Under the pieces are notes generated by a model that saw only the letters and a list, made by a program, of their open reading frames with translations, was not told where the DNA came from and did not search any database. Source: Aureococcus anophagefferens (lineage: Eukaryota > Sar > Pelagophyceae > Pelagomonadales > Pelagomonadaceae). From it: a stretch of DNA of 64,000 nucleotides. Shown in pieces: positions 1 to 9,653 of this stretch. The stretch lies in assembly GCF_000186865.1 (NCBI RefSeq), contig NW_008705590.1, positions 267,331 to 331,330 of the forward strand, written 5' to 3'. Made by a program: the position numbers and the translations under genes. Position 1 is the stretch's first letter. Each line of letters begins with the position of its first letter.

Positions 1-3000
1 TTGGAGATGCTGTCCAGCACGAGGTCCTCGACGGTGATGCCGAAGCAGCCGAGGACCTCGGGCGTCGGCTCGAGCGTCGGCTCCGGCGACGGGTTCACCG
101 GCGCGGGCGACGGCGCGCCGCCGCCGACGATGAGGATCTCCGGCGACTCGACGTCGAAGCCCTGGCCGTACTCGATGACGCGGATGCGGTAGTCCGACAC
201 GGGGAGCGCGCTCGGGACCTTGAAGTGGAGCATCGTGTCCGCCGTGTGCATCGCCTCGTACTGCGCGATGGTCTCGACGGGGTCGCCGGAGACGGAGCCC
301 TCGTAGAGGAGCACGTCGATGACGCCGTAGGAGTAGGAGTAGACCTTGTTGCACATGTGGAGGTCGATGTCGACGGTCTCGCCCCACTCCCACTCGAGGT
401 CGAGGTCCCGGAACGTCATCTCGCAGTCCGTGGGCTCGACCGTCGGGTTGATGGGCGCCGCCGTGGGCACGTAGGTCGGGTAGGCCGTCGGGAGGTCGCC
501 GGTCTTGGAGGGCTTGTCCGTCGGCAGCGGCGACGGCGCCTTGGACTTGAAGGGCGCGGGCGTCGGCTCGTAGTCGACGACGGAGAAGTTCTCCGTGAAG
601 TAGATCTCGAGCTCGTCGTCGTCCGTGTCGTCGACGTCGAGGGCCTTGCGGCGGCCGTCCTTGTCGGCCAGCTTGCGCACGGAGTTGGCCGTGCCGAGGT
701 AGACGAACATGGCGAAGTAGTAGTCGTCGGCCGGCGCCGTGCCGCGCGGCAGCGTGAAGGCGACGGCCGTGCCCGGGTTGCCGCACTCGTCGTCGCCGAC
801 GGCGGACTTGCAGGACGTGCCCGTCCAGGTGCAGCACGACATGGTGCACTGGGAGGAGCGGTAGCCGTGGCCCTCGCAGACGTCCTCGCCGGTGCCGACG
901 TAGTGGTCCACGTCGTACATGAAGGCGATCTCCTCGACGAAGCCGTTGTTGTCGTTGCACATGTTCGCCCCGGGCTCGGGGACGCCCTCGCAGAGCCGCA
1001 GCGTGACGGAGTTGGACCGGTCCTTGGTCCCCGTGAAGCGCATCGTCAGCGTGAGGTCGTCGCCGGGCTTCATGAAGTTCGTCGACAGGTCGCCGCCGAA
1101 GCCGAGCGTGTGCGTCTCGGCCCCGTCGACGACGTCGACCTCGAGCGTGAGCGTCTCGCCCGTGGGCGCCGCCGTGGGCGTGTACGTCGTCGGCGACGCG
1201 GACGGCGCGTACGTCGCGACGGGCGACGGGCGCGAGCTCGGCGCGGCCGTGGCCGAGAACCAGTAGCGGTTCGACACGCCCGCGAGGCCGTAGGTGTACT
1301 CGACGACGCGGTACGTGTAGAGGCTGTTCACGTCGAAGTCGTCCGCGGACGGGTACCAGACGCCGCGGAAGAGGAGCGGGTCCTTGGACGCGCAGCCCGT
1401 GCAGATCTTGTACACGTCGACGTCGTTGGCGACGTCGTAGACGTAGATGTCGTACTCGAAGTCGTACGCGATGTCTTTGTAGAGGTTCACGCACTCGTCG
1501 AAGTACTCCGCGCCGTGCTCCATCTTGCAGCCGTAGACGGTGTCGTAGCCGTTGACCTCCGTGACGGTGATGTCGACGAGCTGGGGGTTGCCATCGATGA
1601 AAATATGGGTCGACTCGACGTCCATGTCGCTCGGCAGGCCCTGCTCCAGCGCCTTGCCCGCGTCCACGATTTGGGAGTCGGCGGCGACCGACTCATCCCA
1701 GAGGGTCTTCTGCGCGCCGTTCATGGCGAGCGACCGGAAGCGGAAGGGCGCGCGGGGCGTCGTCGGGTAGTGCGTCGGCTTGTGGCTCGGCGATGGGGTT
1801 GGTAACAGGGTGGGCACGCGCGTCGGCCTCGGGTGCGGCACCGTCGTCGGCGCGAGGGACGGGTAGAAGGTCGGCCCGCTCGTGGGCACGGGCGTGGGCA
1901 TGGACGTCGGGTAGAACTCGGAGATGCCGAACTCCTCCGTGTAGAAGGAGCTCTGCTCGCTGAGGCGGCGGTCCTCGCTATTGACGTCGTCGTCGTAGAG
2001 CACGTAGAGCACGAAGCGGTAGTCCGTGCCGTCCATGGAGTGGCCGATGGTCGACGCCGAGGGGATGAAGATGTCGAACTGGGTCGGCCCCTCGTCGGCG
2101 GCGTCGACGTGCTGGCCGACGCTCAGCGTGGACACGAGCGTGCCGCACGGGTCCGCGGAGTCGCCGAAGCCCTCGCAGAGCCGGACGGTCACGGACCCCG
2201 CCGTCGTCGACGAGCCCGTGAAGCTGAGGAACATGGTCACCGTCGCGCCCTCGATGAGCACGGAGTTGTCGCCGAAGCCCAGCGTGCGGTTCGGGAACGC
2301 CGCGTCGTTCGACAGCACCTGGCAGTAGAGCGTCTCCGCCGTGGGCACGGCCGTGGGCACGGACGTCGGCGACATGGTCGGCAGGGGCACGGGCGCCGCC
2401 GACGGCTGCACCGTGGGCACGGGCGACGGGTAGTGCGTCGTCGTGAGGAAGAGGTCCGGCGACGTCGACTCGATGCCGATGTTGTACTCGAAGAGCACGA
2501 GGTTGTAGTCGCCCATGAAGTCGGCCCAGTCGCCAACGTCGGTCTGGCCGAAGGACTGGCCCGGCACGTAGGTGTGCGTCTCGTAGAAGGGCGTCGACAT
2601 CTGGTAGTTCTGGAGCACGAGGTCCCGGAGCGTGCCCGAGTCCTTCTCCTGGAGCGTGACGTCGACGAGGAAGTAGAAGGGCACCTCCTCGCCGTCGGAC
2701 GTCACGAGCGTCTCCGGGTAGTCGTTCGTGCCGTAGGTCGCCGCGTAACTCGTGAAGAAAAACTCGATGGTGTTGTTCAGGTACGTGAAGATGCCGTAGG
2801 TCGGGTTGCCGCGCGCGTCGTAGTCCTCGGTGCCGATGGCCGTCCAGGACACGGCGAGGCCCGACGGCGCCGGCGTGCCCGTGGGGGCCGGGCTCGGCCA
2901 GGGCGTGGGCTCCACGGACGGCAGGGGCGACGGCGGCGTCGTCGGCACCTCGGACGGGCTGCCCGTCGGCGTCGACGTCGGCAGCGTCGTCGGCACGGAA

Positions 3001-3419
3001 CTCGGCTCGGACGTGGGCACGCCGCTCGGGTAGCGCGTCTTCGTCGGGCTCGGCGTCGGCACCTTCGTCGGCTCCGGCGACGGGGGGAGGCTCGGGTTCG
3101 CCGTCGGAAGGGGCGTCGGCTCCGAGGACGGCGTCTGCGGCGCCGGCGTCGGGGGCGAGGACGGCCCGGGCGTCGGCACGGGCACGGGCACGGTCGTCGG
3201 CTCGTAGGTCGAGTAGGTCGGGACGTAGCTCGGGGTGGCCGTCGTCGTCGGGGTGAAGGTCGCCGTCGGGGTTTTTGTTTCCTTCGCGAGCAGGCGGCGG
3301 CCGTCGACGTGCGACCGGCGCATGAGCCCGAAGGCGCCGTGGGCCTGCGACACGTCGACCTCCTCGAGCTGGGCGCACGCGGAGGCCGCGAGGCACAGCG
3401 CCAGCGCAGCGCGCATCAT
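1..3419 (-). CDS. Secreted Pro/Thr-rich cell-surface protein (C-terminus beyond window)
   Basis: No stop is met from the ATG at 3419 down to base 1, giving about 1139 codons without the C-terminus. Residues 1-17 are a signal peptide (MMRAALALCLAASACAQ). Stretches rich in Pro-Thr and Pro-Ser (for example near 3200-2850, 2440-2340, 1930-1760, 1230-1150 and 560-440) separate beta-rich modules. Two modules are clearly related: each starts with an ETL motif, has a TLGFG box and ends with a VRLCEG box (about 2335-1990 and 1180-590). A third, around 435-130, reads like a Kre9/KNH-type carbohydrate-associated fold; that is a weak inference. The architecture suggests an extracellular or wall protein; function unknown. 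Long open frames on the other strand here are arginine-rich shadows. No intron was needed to keep the frame. Confidence 0.8.
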   Translation of the reverse strand, partial: MMRAALALCLAASACAQLEEVDVSQAHGAFGLMRRSHVDGRRLLAKETKTPTATFTPTTTATPSYVPTYSTYEPTTVPVPVPTPGPSSPPTPAPQTPSSEPTPLPTANPSLPPSPEPTKVPTPSPTKTRYPSGVPTSEPSSVPTTLPTSTPTGSPSEVPTTPPSPLPSVEPTPWPSPAPTGTPAPSGLAVSWTAIGTEDYDARGNPTYGIFTYLNNTIEFFFTSYAATYGTNDYPETLVTSDGEEVPFYFLVDVTLQEKDSGTLRDLVLQNYQMSTPFYETHTYVPGQSFGQTDVGDWADFMGDYNLVLFEYNIGIESTSPDLFLTTTHYPSPVPTVQPSAAPVPLPTMSPTSVPTAVPTAETLYCQVLSNDAAFPNRTLGFGDNSVLIEGATVTMFLSFTGSSTTAGSVTVRLCEGFGDSADPCGTLVSTLSVGQHVDAADEGPTQFDIFIPSASTIGHSMDGTDYRFVLYVLYDDDVNSEDRRLSEQSSFYTEEFGISEFYPTSMPTPVPTSGPTFYPSLAPTTVPHPRPTRVPTLLPTPSPSHKPTHYPTTPRAPFRFRSLAMNGAQKTLWDESVAADSQIVDAGKALEQGLPSDMDVESTHIFIDGNPQLVDITVTEVNGYDTVYGCKMEHGAEYFDECVNLYKDIAYDFEYDIYVYDVANDVDVYKICTGCASKDPLLFRGVWYPSADDFDVNSLYTYRVVEYTYGLAGVSNRYWFSATAAPSSRPSPVATYAPSASPTTYTPTAAPTGETLTLEVDVVDGAETHTLGFGGDLSTNFMKPGDDLTLTMRFTGTKDRSNSVTLRLCEGVPEPGANMCNDNNGFVEEIAFMYDVDHYVGTGEDVCEGHGYRSSQCTMSCCTWTGTSCKSAVGDDECGNPGTAVAFTLPRGTAPADDYYFAMFVYLGTANSVRKLADKDGRRKALDVDDTDDDELEIYFTENFSVVDYEPTPAPFKSKAPSPLPTDKPSKTGDLPTAYPTYVPTAAPINPTVEPTDCEMTFRDLDLEWEWGETVDIDLHMCNKVYSYSYGVIDVLLYEGSVSGDPVETIAQYEAMHTADTMLHFKVPSALPVSDYRIRVIEYGQGFDVESPEILIVGGGAPSPAPVNPSPEPTLEPTPEVLGCFGITVEDLVLDSIS

Positions 3420-4125
3420 CGTCGTGCTGCTTTCCCGCGCGAACGTGCCGCGGCGGCCCTGGCCGTCCAGGTGCCCGACCGCGGCGGGAGCGGCTGCGTC
3501 CACGCCTATCGCGGCAGCCTCCCAATTTTGATCGACTTTTTGTATCAATCAGTGTCTGCAGCGTGCCGGCACCATATCCGCCAAAAAATCTGATTGAGGG
3601 GCACGATTGGCGGCGAAGGGTAATGTTCGTTTAGGCGGGGGTCACAGGATGGCGGACCTGTCCCGGGCGCCAGGAGCCGGTGCGCACGGCGTGCCCCCCG
3701 GAAGCACTCTCGAGAGAGAGCAGTACGAGCCCGGAGCCGCCGATCTTCAGGGCGTGGACGCCGCGGCGCGACGCGGGGCCCACATCGCGAGCGAGACGCC
3801 GCCGAGCGTCGCGAGCACGTCTGTGGCCGACCACGACCCCCGGCCAGGCGCAGACTGCACGGACGGAATTTCCAGGGAGAGCGGCCGGCGTTGCACCGCT
3901 TGAAGTGTGCTCAAGTGTGTCTCGATCACCCGCCTGCGGACCCCCGGCCAACTCGGAGACGGCGAAGTACCACGACCGATCCCTCTCCCTAGCTCGCCGG
4001 GGGTCCGCAGGCGGGTGTGTCTCGATATCGCGATCTCGCTCTGCCGAGCCAGTCGACGTGTCTCTCGTCCTACTGCCTCGACGCCCGGCTGCCATCTCAA
4101 GCAACACCAAGAAGCAGTCGCCACC
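3420..4125. other. Divergent intergenic region between surface protein and KDPG aldolase
   Basis: I see no convincing gene here. An AT-richer patch at about 3525-3600 lies just upstream of the leftward surface-protein gene and is a plausible promoter or 5'UTR. The region also contains the inverted-repeat element at 3927-4017. Short open frames here lack family motifs. Confidence 0.4.
3927..4017. mobile_element. MITE-like element: 22-bp perfect TIRs, 9-bp TSD
   Basis: The left arm 3927-3948 (starting CACCCGCCTGCGG) is the exact reverse complement of the right arm 3996-4017, with a 47-bp centre. The direct repeat TGTCTCGAT lies immediately outside both arms (3918-3926 and 4018-4026). Perfect arms plus flanking duplication are the structure of a small non-autonomous DNA transposon. 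It lies 100 bp upstream of the KDPG aldolase ATG, probably in its promoter or 5'UTR. A stable hairpin with no mobile origin is the alternative. Confidence 0.65.
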
Positions 4126-5016
4126 ATGGCCTTCGTCCACGGCAGCAAGGTCGCGCGCGCCGCGAGCCGCGTCGCGAGCCGCTCGATCTACACGAAGACC
4201 GTGGACAACTACGAGTCCGTGCTGGACCGCTTCGCGCGGGACCGCCTCACCGCCGTGCTGCGCACGCCCACGGGTGCGCACCGCCGCCCCCCCCCCCCCA
4301 GTTCCGAGACGAGAGCGCCCCGCATCCCGCGCGTGTTCCGCCAACCAATTCCGAGACGAGAGAGCGCCCCGCATCCCGCCAACCCGTGCCCCCCCCTCGC
4401 AGCCGAGGCCGCGCCGAAAGCGATGGCGGCGGCCATCGACGGCGGCTTCAAGATCGCCGAGTTCACGCTGACGACGCCCGGCTGCCTCGACGCCGTCGCC
4501 GACTTCCGCGGCAAGTACGACGGCGACGTCATGGTCGGCTGCGGCACGATCATGTGCACCGAGGACGCGGAGGCCGCGTGCGACGCGGGCGCGGAGTTCA
4601 TCATCACGCCCGTGCTCCTCCCCGAGGTCGTCACCTGGTGCGCCCAGCGGAACATCGTCTGCGTGCCCGGCTGCCAGACGCCCACGGAGCTCTACACGGC
4701 CTACACGCTCGGCGCGCCCCTCCAGAAGGTCTTCCCGGGCGTCGCCGGCGCGGTGACGTGGGTCAAGGCCGTGTCCGCGGCGCTGCCCATGCTCCGCCTC
4801 AACCCCACGTCGGGCGTCGACCTCGACAACGCCGGCGAGTACCTCTCCAACGGCGCCGCCTCCGTGGGCCTCGTCGCGCCGCTCTTCCCGCCGGACGCGA
4901 TCGCGAACGAGGACTGGGACGCGATCCACGCGAACGCGACCAAGGTCGTGGGCAACGCCGCCAAGGCCGGGCCCTTCGTCCGGAAGCCCACGGGCTTCCA
5001 GCTCGCGAAGCTGTGA
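4126..5016 (+). CDS. KDPG/KHG aldolase (Entner-Doudoroff type)
   Basis: Class I aldolase of the Eda family, which cleaves 2-keto-3-deoxy-6-phosphogluconate to pyruvate and glyceraldehyde-3-phosphate. Exons are 4126-4273 and 4403-5016; the 129-bp GT-AG intron is phase 1 and contains an imperfect duplication (about 4302-4329 and 4351-4380). Family landmarks: the AVLRT start of the barrel, FKIAEFTLTTPG, the MVGCGTIM strand, GAEFIITPVL, the VPGCQTPTE loop, KVFPG with the Schiff-base lysine position, and LNPTSGV. The N-terminal 25 residues (MAFVHGSKVARAASRVASRS) are basic and alanine/serine-rich, compatible with organelle targeting. The start ATG sits in a CCACCATGG context. About 250 residues against some 210 in bacteria, the excess being N-terminal. 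Confidence 0.85.
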   Translation: MAFVHGSKVARAASRVASRSIYTKTVDNYESVLDRFARDRLTAVLRTPTGAHRRPPPPSSETRAPRIPRVFRQPIPRRESAPHPANPCPPLAAEAAPKAMAAAIDGGFKIAEFTLTTPGCLDAVADFRGKYDGDVMVGCGTIMCTEDAEAACDAGAEFIITPVLLPEVVTWCAQRNIVCVPGCQTPTELYTAYTLGAPLQKVFPGVAGAVTWVKAVSAALPMLRLNPTSGVDLDNAGEYLSNGAASVGLVAPLFPPDAIANEDWDAIHANATKVVGNAAKAGPFVRKPTGFQLAKL

Positions 5017-5148
5017 GCGCGGTCCGAGAGTCCGCCCCGGCGCCGCCGGCGCGCGCGGTCGAGAACAAAAGCCGCCCGTCGCCGCCGACGATGTCGTAAC
5101 TCCGTCGCTTCCCGAGGAACCGGGCCCGGGGGTCGTCACTCCTTTCGT

Positions 5149-6605
5149 TTACGGCAGCCCCGCGACGCCGCCGCCGGAGGGCTTCGGCCGCGGCCGAGCC
5201 TTGGGCTTCGGCGCGGCCGCCGCGGGCTTCGGAGCCTCGGGGTTCCGCCGGAAGACGGCGACCCAGTAGGGCGCGCCGTCGATGTCGTAGTCCTCCTTGG
5301 ACTCGAAGGCGAAGCCGGCCCTCTCGACGTTCTTCCGGTAGTCCGGCCAGGTGCGGAACTCCGTGTGGGCGCCGTCGACGGTCCGCGGCTCCTTGGTCTC
5401 GTCGTTCGTCGCCTCGCCGAGGACGAAGCAGCCGCTCTTGGGCGCGAGGTGGTCGCGGAGGCGCGCGTAGACGGTTCGATGCTCGCTCCAGGGCACGTAG
5501 CGCAACACCTGGGCGGCCATGGCGCCGTCGAAGGGCGCGCCGTCGACGCGCAGCGCGGCCCAGTCGCCGCCGACGGCCTCGTGGACGACGAAGTCGCACC
5601 TCGAGTCGACCCTCAGCAGCCGCGCGGCCGCGCGGCCGAATTCGACGTTCCGCGGCGCCGCGTCCGCCCCGACGACGCGCACCTCGCAGCCCGCGGGACA
5701 GCGCTCGACGCCGCGCGCCGCGAGCTTGGCCGCGTCGCGGCCGCAGCCCGAGCCCAGGTCCAGCAGCCGCATCGTCGACGACGCCGCGCGGCAACGATCG
5801 AACAGCAAGTCCCGCGGCCGCCCGAGGAAGTGGGCGCAGCGCGCGCCGTAGGACGACCCGGACGCCGCGAGCTGGTCCACGTTCCGCGTGAGCTGCATGT
5901 ACTTCTCCGCGTCGTCGTCGAAGTGCTTCGCGGTCGCGGCGATCTTCTCCGCGGCGGGCTTCTCGTCGTCGGCCTGGGCAGCACAAGAGTGATTCAACGT
6001 CGCTTCAACGTGAGTGTTCCGCGCGCGCGCGTTCCGGAAAAAGCATCCACGCTTCGAGGCCGTTCCAAGAGATGATCGCTCGTCCAAAAATCAGCCAAAA
6101 CGAGTGGAAAACGGCCGAGATCGGAGCCTTTGAAGTTGGGAAGTTCGCTCTCTTTTGCTGCCCCGTCGTCGGCGTCGCGGGCCTTGGACAGCTGGCGCGC
6201 GAGCGCGGCGAAGGACGTCGTCTGCCCCGCGCGGCGCACGAGGAAGTGGCCCTGCTTGCGGCCGTCGTCGTTCGCCGACGAGTTCGGGTCGAGCGCCCAG
6301 TCCGCGTCGCCCATCATGTCGTCGGCCTGGAGGAGCGCGCAGTCCTTCTCGTTGGCCCACCAGTCGTCGTCGGGGCAGCGCTTCACGTGCTGCTTGCAGA
6401 ACGTGCGCAGCACCTGCTTGGCGAGCACGCCCTTGCCGCCGGAGCTCAGGCGCACGACGAAGGGCGTGCCGTCGCAGCGCTCCATGAGGCACGTGAGGTC
6501 GCCCTGGCCCGCCTTCTTGATCTTGCAGTCGCGCATGGCCTCCGTCATCAGGTTCAACTCGTGCTGCGCCTTCGGGTCGATCTTCCCGTCCCCGTCGTCC
6601 GCCAT
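5149..6605 (-). CDS. SAM-dependent class I methyltransferase with extra N-terminal domain
   Basis: Two exons, 6605-6174 and 5973-5149, separated by a 200-bp family A introner; phase 0, about 418 residues. The C-terminal half carries motif I (LLDLGSGCGRDAAKLA), an acidic motif II region (VVGADAAPRNVEFG) and a post-motif FDGAMAAQVLRYVPW, typical of a class I Rossmann methyltransferase; the substrate cannot be told. The N-terminal 145 residues (WWANEKDCALLQADDMM region) match nothing I recognise and join in frame only if the introner is removed with a GC donor. An in-frame ATG at 6677 would add 24 basic residues, a possible targeting peptide. The C-terminus is Pro/Lys-rich. Confidence 0.7.
5974..6173 (-). 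mobile_element. Introner element, family A, in methyltransferase gene
   Basis: Intron of exactly 200 bp. TSD GCCGACGA on both sides, extendable to GCCGACGACG. Terminal repeats GGGCAGCA...TGCTGCCC. On the gene strand the donor is GC (first two bases of the TSD) and the acceptor CAG comes from the element end. Core orientation matches the host gene. Confidence 0.9.
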
Positions 6606-6780
6606 CCTCGACGGCGCGGAGGCGACACGGCGGCGGAGGCGCACGACGCGTAGGGCTGCTTTCAAGGGCTTCTCCATTCCTTCAACGTGACGCTCCTCGA
6701 CGCGATGTGCCCGAGATCCCTCCCCCAGCGCACGCAGCAGCCTTCAACCCTCCTAAAGCGCTCCACTGGCAGGCATATAT

Positions 6781-9479
6781 TTAGAAGTCGTCGGGGTCCA
6801 GTTCGCCGACCTTGTCCTCCGTGCCGACGAAGTCGTCCTCGGCGGCGGCCGGGGCCGGCGCGGCCTTCTTGGCCTTCTTGGCCTTCTTGGCCTTGGCCGC
6901 GGGCGCCGCCGCGGCCGCGGCGTCGCCGGCGGCGGGGACGAGGCCCCGGAGGCGCTTGCGGCGGGCCTCGCGCGCGTGGACGCGGGCCGCGAGGCGGTCG
7001 CGCGCGGGCTTGGCGCCCCTGGGGAGGAGCGGCTCGAAGGCGACGACGTCCTTGGGCGCGGCGCCGATGGTCGCGCGCTTCTTCGCGGCGTCGTCCGCGG
7101 CGGCCTCGAAGGTCGCGGCCGCGGCCGTCGCCGCCGCGCGGAGCTTCGGGTGGCACTTCTTCTCCTTGGCGAGGGCCTTGAGCGCGACGGAGGGCACGAT
7201 CGCGAGCTCGGGCGCCGCGGCCGAGTACTTGACGACCTCGAGGTAGTCGAGGAGCGCGTCGACGACCTCGCGCGCGAGCTCGACGCGGCAGTGGCCGTCG
7301 CGGCCGTCGCCGAGGTCCACGTAGTGCGCGAAGCCGTCGTAGTCCAACAGCTGCTTCTTCTTCGCGGCGCCCTTCTCCGGCGGCGGCAGGCCCTTGGACG
7401 CCGCGAGCGACTCCCGGAGCGTCGCCAGCAGGCACTTGGTCGTCGGCACGTAGACCTCCGCCGTCGCCGCGAGGCCGTGGAGCGCCTTGGCGCAGTGGAC
7501 GCGGAACGGCGCGTAGCGCGGCGCCTGCGCGAGCTCGATGGCGCCGAAGAGGACCTGGCAGAGCGGAAACACGAGCTCCCCGAGCCGGTCGTCGGCGGCG
7601 TTGCCGCGCCGCGACAGGGCCGCGGCCCAGGCCCGGGCCGCGTTGAGGAAGCGCCAGCAGAGCACGTCGCCGACGTCCTTGGGCGCCTTCGTCGCCAGCG
7701 CCTGGCGGACCTTCAGCGCGAGCTGGCGAACGTACACAAAGGCCGTGCGGTAGGCCGCGTCGGGCGATGCGTCCGCATAAAGCTCCGCGACGCAGGACGT
7801 CGCGAAGGCCAGCGACGGCGCGGCCTTGGCCGCGCGGGCCGGGTTCGCGGACCCGCCGGCGAAGCCGCAGACGTCGCGCGCGAGCCCGTTGTACGCGCGC
7901 TTCAGGACGTACTCCTCCACGGAGTCGCCCTTGCGGCCCCGCGACGCGTCGGCCGTCGAGCTCGCGCCGCAGGCGACGACCTCGCGCAGGCGCACGTAGG
8001 CGTCGACCTGGAGCCCGCGCTCGCGCGCGTTGAGCGCTTCCCGGTCCGCGTCCTCGGAGCCCTCGGGCGGCGCCTCGACGACGCGGCAGAGGTGGCCGAC
8101 GAGCACGCGCGCGAAGCGCGGCGCGAGGGACCCGTCGAGGGGGCTCACGGCGAGCCAGGGCGCGTAGGCGCCGAGCTTGCCGCACGCGAGCACCTGGGCA
8201 GCACAAGAGTGCGAAATTCCCAACTTCAAAGGCTCCTCTCTCGGCCGTTTTCCGCTCGTTTCGGCTGATTTTTGGACGAGCGATCATCTCTCGGGACGGT
8301 CTCGAAGCGTGGACGCTTTTTCCGGAACGCGCGCGCGCGGAACACTCACGTTGAAGCGACGTTGAATCACCCTTTTGCTGCCCTGGCGAGCACCGCCAAG
8401 GTCGTCGACCGCTCGCCGCCGCGGCCGCTCTTCAGCGCGCTCAGGAACGCGCGCAGCGTCGACCGCACGAGCGGCAGGCACTTCTCGAAGGCGTCGTCGT
8501 CGGCGTCGCAGGCCTCGCGCAGCGCCCGGGCGTCCGCGGCCAGCGCCGCTAACGCGTCGCCGCCGGCCGCGAAGGGCTTCGCGCCGACGAGCGCGCGGAA
8601 GCGGCCCGCGAGCTCGTCGAAGGCGAGGGCGATGGCGGCCTCGCGCACGGCCGGGTCCACGATCTCGAACTGGGACGACGCCGCCTTGGCGTCCTCCTCG
8701 TCGCTGTCGTCGTCGCTCTCGCCGCCCGCGTCCGAAGCGCTGTCCGCGGAGTCGTCGTCCTTGGCCGCCCGCGCCTTGCCCCGGCGCCGCTGCTTCCGCG
8801 AGCCCGCGGCCTCGTCGTCGTCGCCGCCGCAGGCCGCGCGCGCGAGGGCCACGAGGCGCTTCGTCGACCGGAACGAGCCGCCGGCGAGCGACGCCTTCAG
8901 TTCCTCGAACTTCGCCGCCGTCAGCAGCACGCCCTTGGAGATGAGGCCCCCGGCGCCCTCCTCGTCGTCGTCGTCGTCGTCGTCTTCTTCTTCTTCTTCT
9001 TCTTCCTCGTCGTCCTCCTCGTCCTGCTCGCCGTCCAGCGCCTTGGCGTCGTCGCTGTCGGCGTCGCTCACGTCGTCCATGGCCTCGTCGCCGTCGCCCT
9101 GGAAGGCGAGGAGGCCGCTGTCGTTCTCCTGGAGGTACTTGTAGAACTCGGGGTCCCGCGTCGCGAGCGCGTCGAGCTCCGCCTGGTGGCCGCCGAGGCT
9201 CTCGTCGTCGTCGTCGTCGTCGCTGCTCCCGTCGGCCGCGGACTCGTCGTCGGACGGCGCCGGCGCCGCGTCGTCGAGGTGGTCGCCGGCGAGGAACTCG
9301 TCGACGTCCATGTCCTGCACGGCCTTCTTCTCCGACGCCTTCTTGGCCGGCGGCGGCGCGGCCTTGGGCTTCGGCGCCTGCTTCGGCGGCGCCGCGGCCT
9401 TCTTCGCCTTCTTCAGGAGCTTCGCCTTCTGCGCCGTCTTCGCCTGGGTCTTGCCCAAATTCTTGCCGTGTTTGCCCAT
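6781..9479 (-). CDS. NOC2: NOC2-family nucleolar complex protein (60S ribosome biogenesis)
   Basis: Exons 9479-8394 and 8193-6781 join in phase 0 across a family A introner, giving about 832 residues. NOC2 partners NOC1/NOC3 and escorts pre-60S particles in the nucleolus. Landmarks: a basic Lys/Ala-rich N-terminus with MGKHGKNLGKTQ; the conserved HQAELDALATRDPEFYKYLQ box at about residue 95; a long Asp/Glu run (repetitive GAC/GAA codons near 8960-9010); and in exon 2 FVYVRQLALKVRQAL, FPLCQVLFGAIELA and RVHCAKALHGLA, matching the NOC2 domain. The C-terminus is Lys/Ala-rich and probably nucleolar-targeting. The gene reads toward the methyltransferase on the same strand, 175 bp away. Confidence 0.9.
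8194..8393 (+). mobile_element. Introner element, family A, in NOC2
   Basis: Intron of exactly 200 bp. TSD GTGCTCGC, exactly 8 bp, so this copy defines the duplication length best. Ends CAGGGCAGCA and TGCTGCCCAG on the gene strand. GT donor from the TSD, CAG acceptor from the element. Core orientation is opposite to the host gene. Confidence 0.92.
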
Positions 9480-9653
9480 GGCTGCTGCGCCGGTCGTGCG
9501 GTGCTGCTCGGGTGCGCGACGACGAGCTCGGCCGAAGCAAAGCGGCGATGAGAATGAGGGCAAGGTCTATTCAATCGAGCTGCTCGTTGGCATGTTGCAC
9601 AGACCTCCAGAAGACATGACCCCCGGGGGATGACGCGGGGCTGCCTCGTAAGA

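Noticed and set aside
225..3593. Very long Arg/Val-rich open frames on the + strand
   Set aside because: They are antisense shadows of the Pro/Thr-rich gene; high GC removes stop codons. No family motifs and highly biased composition.
4274..4402. KDPG aldolase intron as another introner
   Set aside because: It has an internal duplication and a C-run but no TIR, no TSD and no core shared with families A or B.
3631..5139. 502-codon open frame on the minus strand across KDPG aldolase
   Set aside because: The conserved aldolase lies on the + strand; the minus frame is Arg/Gly-rich with no motif.
8950..9015. GTC/TTC trinucleotide run that looks like a microsatellite
   Set aside because: On the coding strand it encodes the Asp/Glu tract of NOC2, common in nucleolar proteins.
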